DNA of 64,000 bases from Dyadobacter luticola (GTDB lineage: Bacteria; Bacteroidota; Bacteroidia; Cytophagales; Spirosomataceae), in contig NZ_VCEJ01000002.1 of the NCBI RefSeq assembly GCF_005860805.1, forward strand, positions 248,001 through 312,000, written 5' to 3'. The first letter of the stretch is position 1, and each line of letters starts with the position of its first letter. Positions 1 through 9,190 of the stretch are shown piece by piece. A program made the translations under genes and the position numbers. The notes under the pieces are model-generated. The model was given only the letters and a program-made list of their open reading frames with translations, made no database searches and had not been told where the DNA came from.

Positions 1-624
1 TTTACGATGAATTATCCTGCGAAATACCTTTCGGCGGAGGATATGATACGGCTACAAAAGGTACTGATGCCGCTGATTTCAATTGTAATTGCGTTTGTGC
101 CGCAAAGTTCGTGTGAAGAATTGTTTGCGTTGCACGACGCCGGCCGGCTCGAAATTGTGTCGGTGGGAGAGGATAGCCGCGTGGAAGCTGAAAGCAAGGG
201 CGGGGTTACTTATCACTACATTGATGATGAGGAAAAAGGCCAGGCAGTTTACTACAAAACGTATGTGGATTGCGTCGGTCAGCCGCATTTGTCTTATGAA
301 GATTTTCCTTATAAAGGCTTGTTAGTCAATGAATCGGTTAGTCCGGCGCGGATTATGTTCCGTGATCCTGAAAGCGGCGCGGCGGAGTTGGCCAAGGACA
401 ATAAGATGGTGGAGCAGCTTCCCGACGGCAGTTACTGCCTGAAAGTTTCCGGCATCACCATCAATGATAACTTCCAAATTGTTAACAGTAAAAAGGAGGC
501 TAATTCCCGGATTTACATGATGGCAGTGCCATATATCGGCGGCTATAATCCCGATTATTCCGGTCTGGATTTCTGCGACGAAGCTTCCGGGGCAATTTTG
601 ACAGGGATTCTGGCGGAAGGGTGA
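1..624 (+). CDS. C-terminal part of a probable FAD/NAD(P)-binding protein (5' end outside window)
   Basis: The reading frame is open from base 1, so the first in-frame ATG at 7 is probably internal and the gene starts upstream of the window. The 207 visible codons contain FVPQSSCEELFALHDAG, the segment YVDCVGQP and VSPARIMFRDPESG, and end with AVPYIGGYNPDYSGLDFCDEAS. From memory these resemble the C-terminal half of the Bacteroidota FAD-NAD(P)-binding proteins (YdhS-like), where a buried Cys-Gly pair follows the last Rossmann strand; the nucleotide-binding glycine motif itself would lie upstream and cannot be checked here. It is followed after 26 bp by the exonuclease III gene on the same strand. 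The family call is moderate; that the gene is partial is likely. Confidence 0.55.
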   Translation, partial: FTMNYPAKYLSAEDMIRLQKVLMPLISIVIAFVPQSSCEELFALHDAGRLEIVSVGEDSRVEAESKGGVTYHYIDDEEKGQAVYYKTYVDCVGQPHLSYEDFPYKGLLVNESVSPARIMFRDPESGAAELAKDNKMVEQLPDGSYCLKVSGITINDNFQIVNSKKEANSRIYMMAVPYIGGYNPDYSGLDFCDEASGAILTGILAEG

Positions 625-650
625 GGGATTAAAGTGCAATTATAACATCC

Positions 651-1424
651 ATGAAAATAGCAACGTACAACATTAATGGGGTGAATGGCCGGTTGCCGGT
701 GCTTTTGCGGTGGCTGGGGGAGGCGCGGCCGGATGTGGTGTGTTTGCAGGAGTTGAAGGCGCCGCAGGAAAAATTTCCGGAGCAGGCTTTTACAGATGCG
801 GGTTATAATGCGATCTGGCATGGTCAGAAGAGCTGGAATGGTGTAGCGATTTTGACCCGCGGGCTGGAAATGCAGGAAGTGAGAAATACACTGCCGGGCG
901 ACGAGGAGGATCTGCACAGCCGCTACATCGAGGCGATCGTGAACAATGTCCTGATCGGCTGCCTCTACTTGCCGAATGGTAACCCGGCCCCCGGACCGAA
1001 ATTTGACTATAAACTACGCTGGTTTGAGCGTTTGAAAGCGCATGCCGCCTACCTGCTTTCCGAGGAAGTACCCGTCATTCTCGCTGGCGATTACAATGTG
1101 ATACCGACCGATCAGGACGTGTACAAGCCTTCGAGCTGGGTAGATAATGCATTGTTTTTTCCGGAATCGAAGCAGGCATACAAGGAACTTGTCGACCAGG
1201 GTTGGACGGATGCGCTTCGTAAATTATACCCCGATGACCGCATCTACACTTTTTGGGATTATTTCAGAAATGCCTACCCTCGAAATGCCGGTCTCCGCAT
1301 TGACCATTTTCTGCTAAGTCCACAAATTGCCGACCGCCTTGTTTCTGGTGGAGTGGATAAAGATGTGAGAGGCTGGGAAAAAACGAGCGACCACGCGCCG
1401 ACGTGGATCGAACTGGCCGATTGA
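651..1424 (+). CDS. xth: Exodeoxyribonuclease III (xth family AP endonuclease)
   Basis: A 257-residue Mg-dependent endonuclease/exonuclease/phosphatase-fold enzyme that cuts DNA 5' of abasic sites in base excision repair and removes 3' blocking groups. All family signatures are visible in order: TYNINGVNGR with Asn7, LQELKAP with metal-binding Glu34, YLPNGNP near residue 107, GDYNVIP near 150 with catalytic Asp/Asn, RIDHFLLS near 222 and the terminal SDHAPTW with the catalytic His. Length matches ExoIII proteins (about 255-270). It follows the partial FAD gene by 26 bp, and the next gene begins 49 bp downstream. No signal peptide, so cytoplasmic. Confidence 0.93.
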   Translation: MKIATYNINGVNGRLPVLLRWLGEARPDVVCLQELKAPQEKFPEQAFTDAGYNAIWHGQKSWNGVAILTRGLEMQEVRNTLPGDEEDLHSRYIEAIVNNVLIGCLYLPNGNPAPGPKFDYKLRWFERLKAHAAYLLSEEVPVILAGDYNVIPTDQDVYKPSSWVDNALFFPESKQAYKELVDQGWTDALRKLYPDDRIYTFWDYFRNAYPRNAGLRIDHFLLSPQIADRLVSGGVDKDVRGWEKTSDHAPTWIELAD

Positions 1425-1473
1425 AGTAAAAGAGGCAGGATTCTTTCTTTTATTTTTTCAAAACAATAGAAAA

Positions 1474-2109
1474 ATGGCCGAAGAATTTCCTGCGGAAAAC
1501 GAACCTGCCTTGCTGCACGAAAACCGGCGGTTGTTCCTGAAACAATCCGTCACGCTCGCAGGGCTCGCATTGGCGCCGACGCCTTTTTTCGGTCCCGCTG
1601 CATTGAATGTGGAGGAAATACCGGGAGGCGATGCTGAAAATGTCAAGCTTAGCATTTCCGTCAATGGCGTCAAAAAAAGCCTTTCCATTGATCCAAGGGT
1701 AACATTACTGGATTTATTGAGGGAGAGACTTGCGCTGACAGGCACCAAAAAAGGTTGCGACTTTGGTCAGTGCGGGGCTTGCACGGTGCATGTGGACGGA
1801 CAGCGTGTACTTTCCTGCCTGAGCCTGGCCGTAATGCAGCAGGATAAAAAAGTTGTAACCATCGAAGGTTTGGGAAAACTCGATCAGCTCCATCCTTTGC
1901 AGGAAGCATTTATCAAGCACGACGGATTTCAATGTGGCTACTGCACACCCGGCCAGCTTATGTCGGCCGCCTGTTGCATTCGCGAGGGTAAAGCAGGTTC
2001 AGAAGCTGAAATTCAGGAATATATGAGCGGGAACCTTTGTCGCTGCGGCGCTTATCCGAACATTGTCAACGCAATTTTGGAGGTAAAAAACAGCGGGCAG
2101 AAGGTATGA
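1474..2109 (+). CDS. [2Fe-2S] subunit of a molybdenum hydroxylase (PaoA/YagT type, Tat signal)
   Basis: Small iron-sulfur subunit of a three-subunit xanthine oxidase-family aldehyde or purine oxidoreductase, 211 residues. The N-terminus holds a twin-arginine motif (NRRLFLKQ, residues 17-24) followed by a hydrophobic stretch and APTPFFGPAA, so the folded cofactor-loaded complex is probably exported. The plant-type ferredoxin cluster cysteines are C95, C100, C103 and C115 (CDFGQCGAC), the second cluster uses C154, C157, C189 and C191 (CGYC and CRC). Gene order and the ATGA overlap with the next gene match E. coli paoABC. Substrate cannot be read from sequence. Confidence 0.92.
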   Translation: MAEEFPAENEPALLHENRRLFLKQSVTLAGLALAPTPFFGPAALNVEEIPGGDAENVKLSISVNGVKKSLSIDPRVTLLDLLRERLALTGTKKGCDFGQCGACTVHVDGQRVLSCLSLAVMQQDKKVVTIEGLGKLDQLHPLQEAFIKHDGFQCGYCTPGQLMSAACCIREGKAGSEAEIQEYMSGNLCRCGAYPNIVNAILEVKNSGQKV

Positions 2110-3116
2110 GACCATTCCAATACATTCGTCCGAAAAATGTGAAGGAGGCAGTGGACATGGTGTCGTTGGAAGAAAATGCGCGCTTTATTGCCGGTGGCAC
2201 CAATCTGGTCGATTTGATGAAAAGAAACATCGAAACGCCTGACAAACTGGTTGATATCACACATTTGCCGCTCAAAAAAATAGAATATCACTCCGGTACA
2301 TTGCGGATTGGAGCTTTGGCGCTGAACAGCGACGTCGCCGAGCATGCGATCGTCAATTCGCGGTTTCCTTTGCTGGCAAAAGCCATCGATGCTGGCGCCT
2401 CGGGCCAGCTGCGCAACATGGCGACGGTGGGCGGAAATCTTTTGCAGAGAACCCGCTGCGCCTATTTTTACGACACGGCATTTCCATGCAACAAGCGCCA
2501 GCTAGAAACGGGATGTGCGGCCGTCGGCGGTATCAACCGCATGCACGCCATTTTTGGTTTGGAAAAAAATGATCTTGAAAAATCCTGCATAGCCGTACAT
2601 CCCAGCGATATGTGCGTGGCACTAGCAGCGCTGGATGCCATAATTATCACATTCGGACCGAAAGGTGAGCGGAAAATACCGATTCAGGATTTTCACAGAC
2701 TGCCCGGTAACCGGCCAGACCTGGATAGCATTCTTGAAAAAGGTGAACTGATCCTCGCAGTCGAATTGAAAAGCAATACATTCCAGCAACATACACATTA
2801 CCTGAAAATCCGTGATCGGGCTGCCTATGCTTTCGCGATCGTTTCGGCGGCAGTGGCTTTGGATGTTCAGCAGGATCAGATACGCGCAGCCAGGGTAGCG
2901 CTGGGAGGCGTCGCCCACAAACCGTGGCGATTGTTTGATGTGGAAAAGGCGCTGGCGGGCAAGCCCATTTCGCAAAACACATTCAGAAATGCAGCGGCTG
3001 TTTCCGTAGCGGATGCCAAAACATTTGAGCATAATGCCTTTAAAATAAAGCTCTTGCCCAATGTAATTCTCGAAGCCTTGATGAACGCCGCAGGATTAGA
3101 ACCCAGTTATGATTAA
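2106..3116 (+). CDS. FAD-binding subunit of the molybdenum hydroxylase (PaoB/YagS type)
   Basis: 336-residue PCMH-type FAD subunit that passes electrons from the molybdenum centre via Fe-S clusters. The start is taken at the ATG inside the ATGA overlap with the upstream stop (2106-2109), giving MRPFQYIRP, the usual N-terminus of this subunit; the frame is open further upstream but that part overlaps the Fe-S gene. FAD-binding motifs are visible: FIAGGTNLVDLMK near residue 34 and GQLRNMATVGGNLLQRTRC near residue 102. The insert RCAYFYDTAFPCNKRQLETG with a following Cys is the extra loop that carries a [4Fe-4S] cluster in PaoB. The C-terminal CO dehydrogenase flavoprotein domain is present. Confidence 0.92.
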   Translation: MRPFQYIRPKNVKEAVDMVSLEENARFIAGGTNLVDLMKRNIETPDKLVDITHLPLKKIEYHSGTLRIGALALNSDVAEHAIVNSRFPLLAKAIDAGASGQLRNMATVGGNLLQRTRCAYFYDTAFPCNKRQLETGCAAVGGINRMHAIFGLEKNDLEKSCIAVHPSDMCVALAALDAIIITFGPKGERKIPIQDFHRLPGNRPDLDSILEKGELILAVELKSNTFQQHTHYLKIRDRAAYAFAIVSAAVALDVQQDQIRAARVALGGVAHKPWRLFDVEKALAGKPISQNTFRNAAAVSVADAKTFEHNAFKIKLLPNVILEALMNAAGLEPSYD

Positions 3117-5286
3117 TCCAAAAAACATCCATGCTTCCGAACCCGACGCGTCTCTCGACCGGGTTGATGGTCCTGTAAAAGTGACTGGTACGGCGAAGTA
3201 TTCTGCTGAATATCAGTTCGGTCAACTGACTTATGCCGTGTTGGTGACAAGTAGCATCGCGAAAGGGAAAATTAAAAGCATTAACGCCTCGAAAGCTGAA
3301 AAAGCGCCTGGCGTTTTGACGATCATCCATCATTTAAACAGCCCCGGCATCCCGGGTTACCCAGTCGTGAAGCAGCCTGCCGAGCGGGCGCCGCTCGGGA
3401 CAGCATTCCGGGTATTTTATGACGAGCTGATTTATTTCAATGGTCAGCCGGTTGCAATGGTGGTCGCGGAAACATTCGAGCAGGCGGTGCATGCGGCATC
3501 TCTGGTTCAGGTGGTGTATGAAGTGGAGGAGCATCAAACTGATTTTGAGGCTAATATATCCAAGGCTGAAATGGCGCCGAGTGTCCGGCGAAGCAAAAAT
3601 TCACCTTTTCAGGACTATGATCGTGGCACGACGGATGCCTGGAAAAATGCGGAAGTTAAAATCTCGGCGACCTACACCATTCCCACGCAGCACCACCAGC
3701 CTTTGGAGCCGCACGCCATCATTGCGGTTTGGGAAGCGGCGGATAAGCTGACGGTTTACGATAAAAATCAGGGTGTAAAATCGGCGCAGGGCAATCTGGC
3801 GCAAACTTTCAAATTGCCGCGCGAAAATGTGAAAGTGATTTCCAAGTTCATCGGCGGTGCATTTGGCTCAGGAATCCGCGTGTGGCCACATACGGTGGCG
3901 GCAGTGCTGGCAGCCAAAAAATTGAACCGGCCGGTGAAGCTGGTTTTGGGCCGTGAGCTGATGTTCACTTCGGTGGGTTACCGGCCTTATACGGTGCAAA
4001 AAATAGAAATGGGTGCGACGAAAGCGGGTATGCTGATAGCGATCACGCATGAAGGTATCGGGCAAACGTCTCAGTATGAGGAGCATTTGGAGCGGACCAT
4101 CCTTGCGAGCCGCGCGATGTACGCCTGCCCGAATGTTTCAACCCGCTACCGGCTGCTCAGCCTCGATGTGAACACGCCCACCTGGATGCGCGGGCCGGGC
4201 GACGCTACCGGGATGTTTGCGCTGGAATCGGCGGTAGACGAAATGGCTTTCGCGCTGAACATGGATCCGCTCGAAATGCGTTTGAAAAACCATGCGGACA
4301 GTGACCCGGAGCGCAACTTGCCCTGGTCGGCCAAGTCGCTGAAAGCATGTTATTTGCTTGGTGCCGAGAAGTTTGGCTGGAAAAATCGTGCGCTGGCGCC
4401 GCGTTCCATGAAGTCGAATGGCTGGCTGGTGGGGTACGGCATGGCTTCCAGTTTATACGGATTTCACCGGCATCCTTCCAAGGCGAAGGCGATCATGCTG
4501 GCTGATGGCTCGGTGGTGGTGCAAAGCGCTACGATGGATATCGGGCCGGGGACAGGTACCGCCATGAGCCGCATTGCTGCAAAAGTTTTGGGCGTGAATC
4601 CCCGGAAGGTGCGGTTCGAAATGGGCGATTCCAGTTTGCCCGATGCGCCTGGACAAAATGGTTCTTCCACAATCCCCAGCGTTGGTTCTGCCGTCCATGT
4701 TGTGTGTGAATCGCTTCGTAATAAGCTGGTTACGCTTGCAGAGGGTATGCCCGGCACTTCGCCATCTTATGCGAATATTTTAAAATACCACAATCTTTCG
4801 CAGCTGGAAGCGACGGAAGAATCCAAATCCGGCCCGGAGCGTGACCAGTATTCCATGTACTCATTTGGCTGCCATTTTGTGGAGGTGCATGTGAAGCCGC
4901 TGACCGGCGAAGTGCATGTAAAAAAGGTGGTTACCTGCGCCGATGTTGGCAAAATCATCAATGAAAAAACTGCGAGGAGCCAGTCAATCGGCGGGGTGGT
5001 GGGCGGCATCGGCATGGCGCTGATGGAGGCATCGGTGATGGATCACCGCTATGGCCGCTACATTACCAGTGATCTCGCGAGCTACCACATTCCAGTCCAC
5101 GCCGACATTCCGCAAATCGAAGTACATTATATTGACAAGCCGGACATGCTCGTCAACCCCATCGGCTCCAAAGGTTTAGGCGAAATCGCTATTGTGGGCG
5201 TAGCTGCTGCAGTGGCCAATGCTGTTTTTCATGCGACCGGAAAGCGGGTGAGGGAGCTGCCGATCACTTTGGAGAAGTTGATATAA
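3109..5286 (+). CDS. Molybdopterin-binding catalytic subunit of the molybdenum hydroxylase (PaoC/YagR type)
   Basis: 725-residue large subunit that binds the molybdenum cofactor and oxidises the substrate. It overlaps the FAD gene by 8 bp, so the three genes are one operon. Visible landmarks are DGPVKVTGTAKYSAEY at the N-terminus, GGAFGSG (cofactor loop) near residue 250, the DIGPGTGT segment near residue 478 and the C-terminal GSKGLGE with the catalytic Glu of the family. There is no own signal; export would rely on the Tat signal of the Fe-S partner. No XdhC/PaoD-type cofactor-insertion chaperone gene lies beside it in this window. Stop is 2 bp from the convergent gene on the other strand. 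Confidence 0.92.
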   Translation: MINPKNIHASEPDASLDRVDGPVKVTGTAKYSAEYQFGQLTYAVLVTSSIAKGKIKSINASKAEKAPGVLTIIHHLNSPGIPGYPVVKQPAERAPLGTAFRVFYDELIYFNGQPVAMVVAETFEQAVHAASLVQVVYEVEEHQTDFEANISKAEMAPSVRRSKNSPFQDYDRGTTDAWKNAEVKISATYTIPTQHHQPLEPHAIIAVWEAADKLTVYDKNQGVKSAQGNLAQTFKLPRENVKVISKFIGGAFGSGIRVWPHTVAAVLAAKKLNRPVKLVLGRELMFTSVGYRPYTVQKIEMGATKAGMLIAITHEGIGQTSQYEEHLERTILASRAMYACPNVSTRYRLLSLDVNTPTWMRGPGDATGMFALESAVDEMAFALNMDPLEMRLKNHADSDPERNLPWSAKSLKACYLLGAEKFGWKNRALAPRSMKSNGWLVGYGMASSLYGFHRHPSKAKAIMLADGSVVVQSATMDIGPGTGTAMSRIAAKVLGVNPRKVRFEMGDSSLPDAPGQNGSSTIPSVGSAVHVVCESLRNKLVTLAEGMPGTSPSYANILKYHNLSQLEATEESKSGPERDQYSMYSFGCHFVEVHVKPLTGEVHVKKVVTCADVGKIINEKTARSQSIGGVVGGIGMALMEASVMDHRYGRYITSDLASYHIPVHADIPQIEVHYIDKPDMLVNPIGSKGLGEIAIVGVAAAVANAVFHATGKRVRELPITLEKLI

Positions 5287-5288
5287 CC

Positions 5289-5987
5289 CTACTCCCGCCG
5301 TTTCGCATAGTAATTCCTGACATCCCGGTAAATGTTGCCCGGGTACAATGTGATTCCATAACTGTAATACACACCGGAAAAATGTTTGCGGAAGGCGCCG
5401 TTGGAAAAGGCGTTGCGATAGCCAAGCTGGGCGTCGAGGCCGGCCCAGTTGGTGACGCGGTACTCGGCATAGACGCCAATTTGTGCGGGCACGAAGTGGA
5501 AATTTTTAGCGCGGATCGAGCTGTCATTGGAAAGTTGGCGGTACCGGGCGGTTTCCTGGCCGATCCCCAGCTCCGCAGGCACCGAAAGGATCCATTTGTT
5601 GGTCCGGATGACCGGGTGCCAGTACGCAAAGCTTACAAACTGCACGTCGGTTTTGGTATAATAAGAAAGATTAATGCTCTGCGATAATTTCCGGTGCCAG
5701 TTGATCAGCTTCCGCGAGGCATCGTACCCCAGCCAGTAATAGCCTACCGTAATTTTATAATGTTTTTGACCAAAACTCAAACCCGTCAGCACGCCATTGA
5801 TCCTTACCGGACGCCCGGCAATGATGGTACTCCGGGAATCGAGACTGAGTACAAAACGCGGATTGGAGGTGACCGCCAAAGAATCTTTTTCTCCGGCAAA
5901 CGCCCTGACTGAGAACAAAAGCACGCAAACGCAGGCGGTGAAGCTGCGGCATGTTTTTGTCAGGAGCGGGGTAAACAGGGTCGTCAT
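5289..5987 (-). CDS. Secreted, probably outer-membrane barrel-like protein of unknown function
   Basis: 232 residues with an N-terminal signal peptide (hydrophobic CVCVLLFSVRAFA, predicted cleavage after AFA near residue 31). The mature part is rich in alternating aromatic/polar strands (for example ITVGYYWLGYD, INLSYYTKTDVQFVSFAYW, GVYAEYRVTNWAGLDAQLGY, YSYGITLYPG), which fits a small beta-barrel or surface beta-sheet protein. I recognise no named family. It lies 60 bp downstream of the hybrid kinase on the same strand and could be co-transcribed with the two-component genes; the tail faces the molybdenum hydroxylase operon. Confidence 0.7.
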   Translation of the reverse strand: MTTLFTPLLTKTCRSFTACVCVLLFSVRAFAGEKDSLAVTSNPRFVLSLDSRSTIIAGRPVRINGVLTGLSFGQKHYKITVGYYWLGYDASRKLINWHRKLSQSINLSYYTKTDVQFVSFAYWHPVIRTNKWILSVPAELGIGQETARYRQLSNDSSIRAKNFHFVPAQIGVYAEYRVTNWAGLDAQLGYRNAFSNGAFRKHFSGVYYSYGITLYPGNIYRDVRNYYAKRRE

Positions 5988-6047
5988 AATTTCAAAACAA
6001 ACGCAATTTTTCGCTGCCTATTATGGCTTGCTCTCTGTCATTTCGCG

Positions 6048-8225
6048 TCAGGGTGTGAACTGGCTGTGAAATGACCGTGCTTCTGCCAACGCCTCCTCGC
6101 AAACGAGCGCCACTTTTCTGATCAATATTTCCTGCCGATCTTCGTCCAGTTCCTCATTTTCAAGGCTATCCAGTTCTGTAAACAACTTTTCATCCAACCC
6201 CATAATCGAAATGGTGGTTTTCAGGTTGTGCGCAATGTGCCTGATTTCCGGATTGTTTCTGTGATAAAATGCTGCTGAGAGTGCCTCCAACTGCGCCGGT
6301 ACCAGATCCAAAAACTGACTGGTTACCAGTTTTTCATATTCCTCGTCGCCTCCACTGATTTCCCGCATATAACCGAGATCGATTATTGTAAAATCGGTAG
6401 GGTTACTGTGGCTGGCATGGGCATGACTGGCTGATTTGATGTGCAGGTATTCCGAGAAAATTCTTTGCAAATCTGCCTCTCTGATCGGTTTTGGAAGATG
6501 ATCATTCATTCCATAGCCGATACATTTTTCCCGCTCGCCAGGCATGGCATTCGCGGTCATGGCGATGATGGGAATACCCAGTTTTAATGTTTGCCTGATC
6601 TGCGTTGTTAATGTATAACCGTCCATTTCCGGCATTTGAATGTCAGTCAGGATGATGTCAAATGTTTCATTTTGAAGGATTTGCAGCGCCTCTTTTCCGT
6701 TTTCAGCGATCGCATATTTTATGCTGAACTCCTGCATAAACTTGGCCATCAACCCTTGGTTGATCGGGTTGTCTTCCACGATCAATGCTTTCTGATCATT
6801 GAGCACAAGTGGTTTTGCCGGTAAATGTTCGCTGTTTTTCGAAACCGGAACCTGGCCGATTTGATAAGGTATAATCACGGTAACAGATGTGCCTGAACCC
6901 AATTTGCTATGCACGTCAATATCGCCGTTTTGAAGCAAAACGAGGTCCCGCACGATCGAAAGTCCCAGGCCGGTGCCGCCAAACTGCCGGGTCGTTGAAT
7001 CTTCCGCCTGCCTGAACCGCTCGAAAATTGTTTCAAGCTTGCCAGGTTCAATGCCGATGCCGGTGTCAATAATTTCAAAAACTGCTTCAATTTTATCTAA
7101 ATCAATATTTTGCGCCCGGACAGCTACTGTGATTTGTCCCTTTAAAGTGAATTTCACCGCGTTGCCGATCAGATTGATCAGGATTTGGGTAAGTCTTGTA
7201 GCGTCGCCTATTAATGTTTCCGGAATGTCGGGAGATATGTCCAAATGCAGCGCAACGCCCTTTTCATCGGATTTGTGGCGGAACATGGCTACGGAAGATT
7301 TGACCAGATTCCGCACATCAAAGGGTACCTGCTCGATACGCAGCATCCCGGATTCGATTTTGGACAAATCCAGAATATCATTGACGATCGCCAGCAGAGT
7401 TTCGCCGGACTGGTGGACGGTCGTGAGGTGGAGCCGGGCTTCGTCTTCGAGTTTTTCTTTTTTTAACAGATCGGTATAACCCAGGATTGCATTGAGCGGC
7501 GTGCGGATTTCGTGGCTCATGTTGGCAAGAAAATTTTCCTTCACCAAAACCGCTTCTTTAAGTTTTTTCTCGCTGGTGTTCAGCTGATTGATCAGCTCTG
7601 CCTGCTTTTTCATGCGCTGGATAATGATGACGAAAACGCCGCTCAGCAGGACCAGCACCAGCACAATGATATATACATTCCAGTTCATCACTTTCTGCCC
7701 GCTGCGGTCTACCGATTTCAGTTTTTCGGCCAGCGCAATCCTTCCCGTCGTATCGATCTGGTGGGTCAATGTTGTAATCTGCTCCGACAGCCGCAAGGCG
7801 CGGTGGCGGGCGACGAATTGCTCTGGCAAAGGTTTGCCAGCTGTGTAAAAACTATCAACCAGCTGCCTGCTGAGCATAATTTTTTCGCCGATCAGCAGGT
7901 CAAGATTTTGCGTGTAGCGAGCTGCAACCTGGCTTTTTTTTAAAGTTTCGGCGTCTTCGCGGATCTTGGCAATGTCTTTTTCAAAATCAGTGATTTTGCC
8001 TGAATCGCCCGTCGTGGCTGCGGTTTTTATGGTGTTGTCAAGCAGCAATAAATCTTTTTGAAGACCGATGAGTTCTTTGCTCAGGCGGTATTCTTTCAGC
8101 AAACTTTCATTCCCGCTGATCAGCTCCTCCACATTCGTCCGCGTCACATATTGCGCAAGGACCAAAGCAATGATCCCGACAATAAAACCGGCGGTAATGT
8201 ATATGACGAGGTTCCTGATTTTCAT
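6048..8225 (-). CDS. Hybrid sensor histidine kinase with receiver and HPt domains
   Basis: 725 residues. Two membrane segments (about 7-28 and 183-203) enclose a helical extracytoplasmic sensor region of about 150 residues. Then HisKA with NMSHEIRTPLNA (phospho-His238), the HATPase domain with N-box Asn355, DTGIGIEPG and GGTGLGLSIV, a receiver domain starting LIVEDNPINQ with phospho-Asp528 (DIQMPEMDG) and Lys579, and a C-terminal HPt with His666 in RHIAHNLKTT. All phosphorelay residues are present, so a full His-Asp-His chain is possible within one protein, ending in HPt. The LytTR regulator gene is 106 bp upstream on the same strand and is the likely output. Confidence 0.93.
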   Translation of the reverse strand: MKIRNLVIYITAGFIVGIIALVLAQYVTRTNVEELISGNESLLKEYRLSKELIGLQKDLLLLDNTIKTAATTGDSGKITDFEKDIAKIREDAETLKKSQVAARYTQNLDLLIGEKIMLSRQLVDSFYTAGKPLPEQFVARHRALRLSEQITTLTHQIDTTGRIALAEKLKSVDRSGQKVMNWNVYIIVLVLVLLSGVFVIIIQRMKKQAELINQLNTSEKKLKEAVLVKENFLANMSHEIRTPLNAILGYTDLLKKEKLEDEARLHLTTVHQSGETLLAIVNDILDLSKIESGMLRIEQVPFDVRNLVKSSVAMFRHKSDEKGVALHLDISPDIPETLIGDATRLTQILINLIGNAVKFTLKGQITVAVRAQNIDLDKIEAVFEIIDTGIGIEPGKLETIFERFRQAEDSTTRQFGGTGLGLSIVRDLVLLQNGDIDVHSKLGSGTSVTVIIPYQIGQVPVSKNSEHLPAKPLVLNDQKALIVEDNPINQGLMAKFMQEFSIKYAIAENGKEALQILQNETFDIILTDIQMPEMDGYTLTTQIRQTLKLGIPIIAMTANAMPGEREKCIGYGMNDHLPKPIREADLQRIFSEYLHIKSASHAHASHSNPTDFTIIDLGYMREISGGDEEYEKLVTSQFLDLVPAQLEALSAAFYHRNNPEIRHIAHNLKTTISIMGLDEKLFTELDSLENEELDEDRQEILIRKVALVCEEALAEARSFHSQFTP

Positions 8226-8331
8226 ATTATAAATGTAACAAGTCGCCAGTCTTGCCGCAATGCCGGGGAGCCGGATAGGAATTTTTGGTCGTTAAAAAAG
8301 GGAAAACTGTCGGTAAAACCGGGCAGTTCGT

Positions 8332-9027
8332 CTATAAAATATTCAGTCGCTGGTTGAGCGTGGCGCGGTAGGTATCCGCCACCGGCACCATCTTCCGGTT
8401 GATGATCAGTGTGCCTCCTTCGATGGTATCGATTTTACTTACCTGGATGATAAATGACCGGTGAACCCGCAGGAAATGCGTTTCGGGCAGCTTGTTTTCC
8501 ACTTCTTTCAGGGAAGAATGCACGGAGTAGAATTTATCCGTCGTGTAGAGTTTTACATAGTCACCCATCGCTTCTGCGTAAAGAATGTCGTCGATTTTCA
8601 GCCTGCGGACAATGTTGGAATCCCGGATGAAAATGAAAGAATCGTCGCTGGTTTTGACTTCCTGTTTCCGGCTTTTATAAATTTCCCTGGCTTTTTCGAT
8701 GGCCTGTAAAAAGCGCGCGGTGGTGACCGGCTTTGTAATGTAATCGGCTACATTTAATTCGAAGGCTTCTGCGGCGTATTCTTTTTTCGAAGTGGTAAAA
8801 ATGATGATCGGATGCTTCGCGCCCAGACTTTTCACGAGCTCAATACCTGTCATTCCTTCCATTTCAATGTCCAGCAGCAGCAGGTCCACCGGCTCGTTTA
8901 TGATCATCTGGTACGCCTCCACCGCATTCTCGCATTCACCAAGGAGGATTAGCCCCGCGTCTTTTTTAACAAGCTGTTTAAGCGTGGTGCGGGCAATCAG
9001 GTTGTCGTCAATGATGAGGCAATTCAT
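8332..9027 (-). CDS. LytTR-family response regulator
   Basis: 231-residue regulator. The receiver domain spans about residues 1-120 with acidic pair Asp7-Asp8 (LIIDDN), phospho-acceptor Asp53 (LLLDIEMEGMTG), Thr in FTTSKKE and Lys in DYITKPVT. The C-terminal LytTR DNA-binding domain follows (about 130-231; LYAEAMGDYVKLYT, HFLRVHRSFI). It is upstream of the hybrid kinase gene on the same strand, an arrangement common in Bacteroidota. It is divergent from the secreted-protein gene at 9191 with 163 bp between them, so that region may hold its binding sites. Confidence 0.93.
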   Translation of the reverse strand: MNCLIIDDNLIARTTLKQLVKKDAGLILLGECENAVEAYQMIINEPVDLLLLDIEMEGMTGIELVKSLGAKHPIIIFTTSKKEYAAEAFELNVADYITKPVTTARFLQAIEKAREIYKSRKQEVKTSDDSFIFIRDSNIVRRLKIDDILYAEAMGDYVKLYTTDKFYSVHSSLKEVENKLPETHFLRVHRSFIIQVSKIDTIEGGTLIINRKMVPVADTYRATLNQRLNIL

Positions 9028-9190
9028 GATGGGGGCGGGGTTTCAAATGCATGTAAAGAAAAGCAATTATAAAGATACTTCGGGGTAGTTCACCGACAGC
9101 TTTTGCCTTTCTGCCGATCCGGTATTTCCCGGTGTACGCCCCTGAACTAGTTTTGACACAGTTATTTACAAGAACTTAAAACAAATCACA

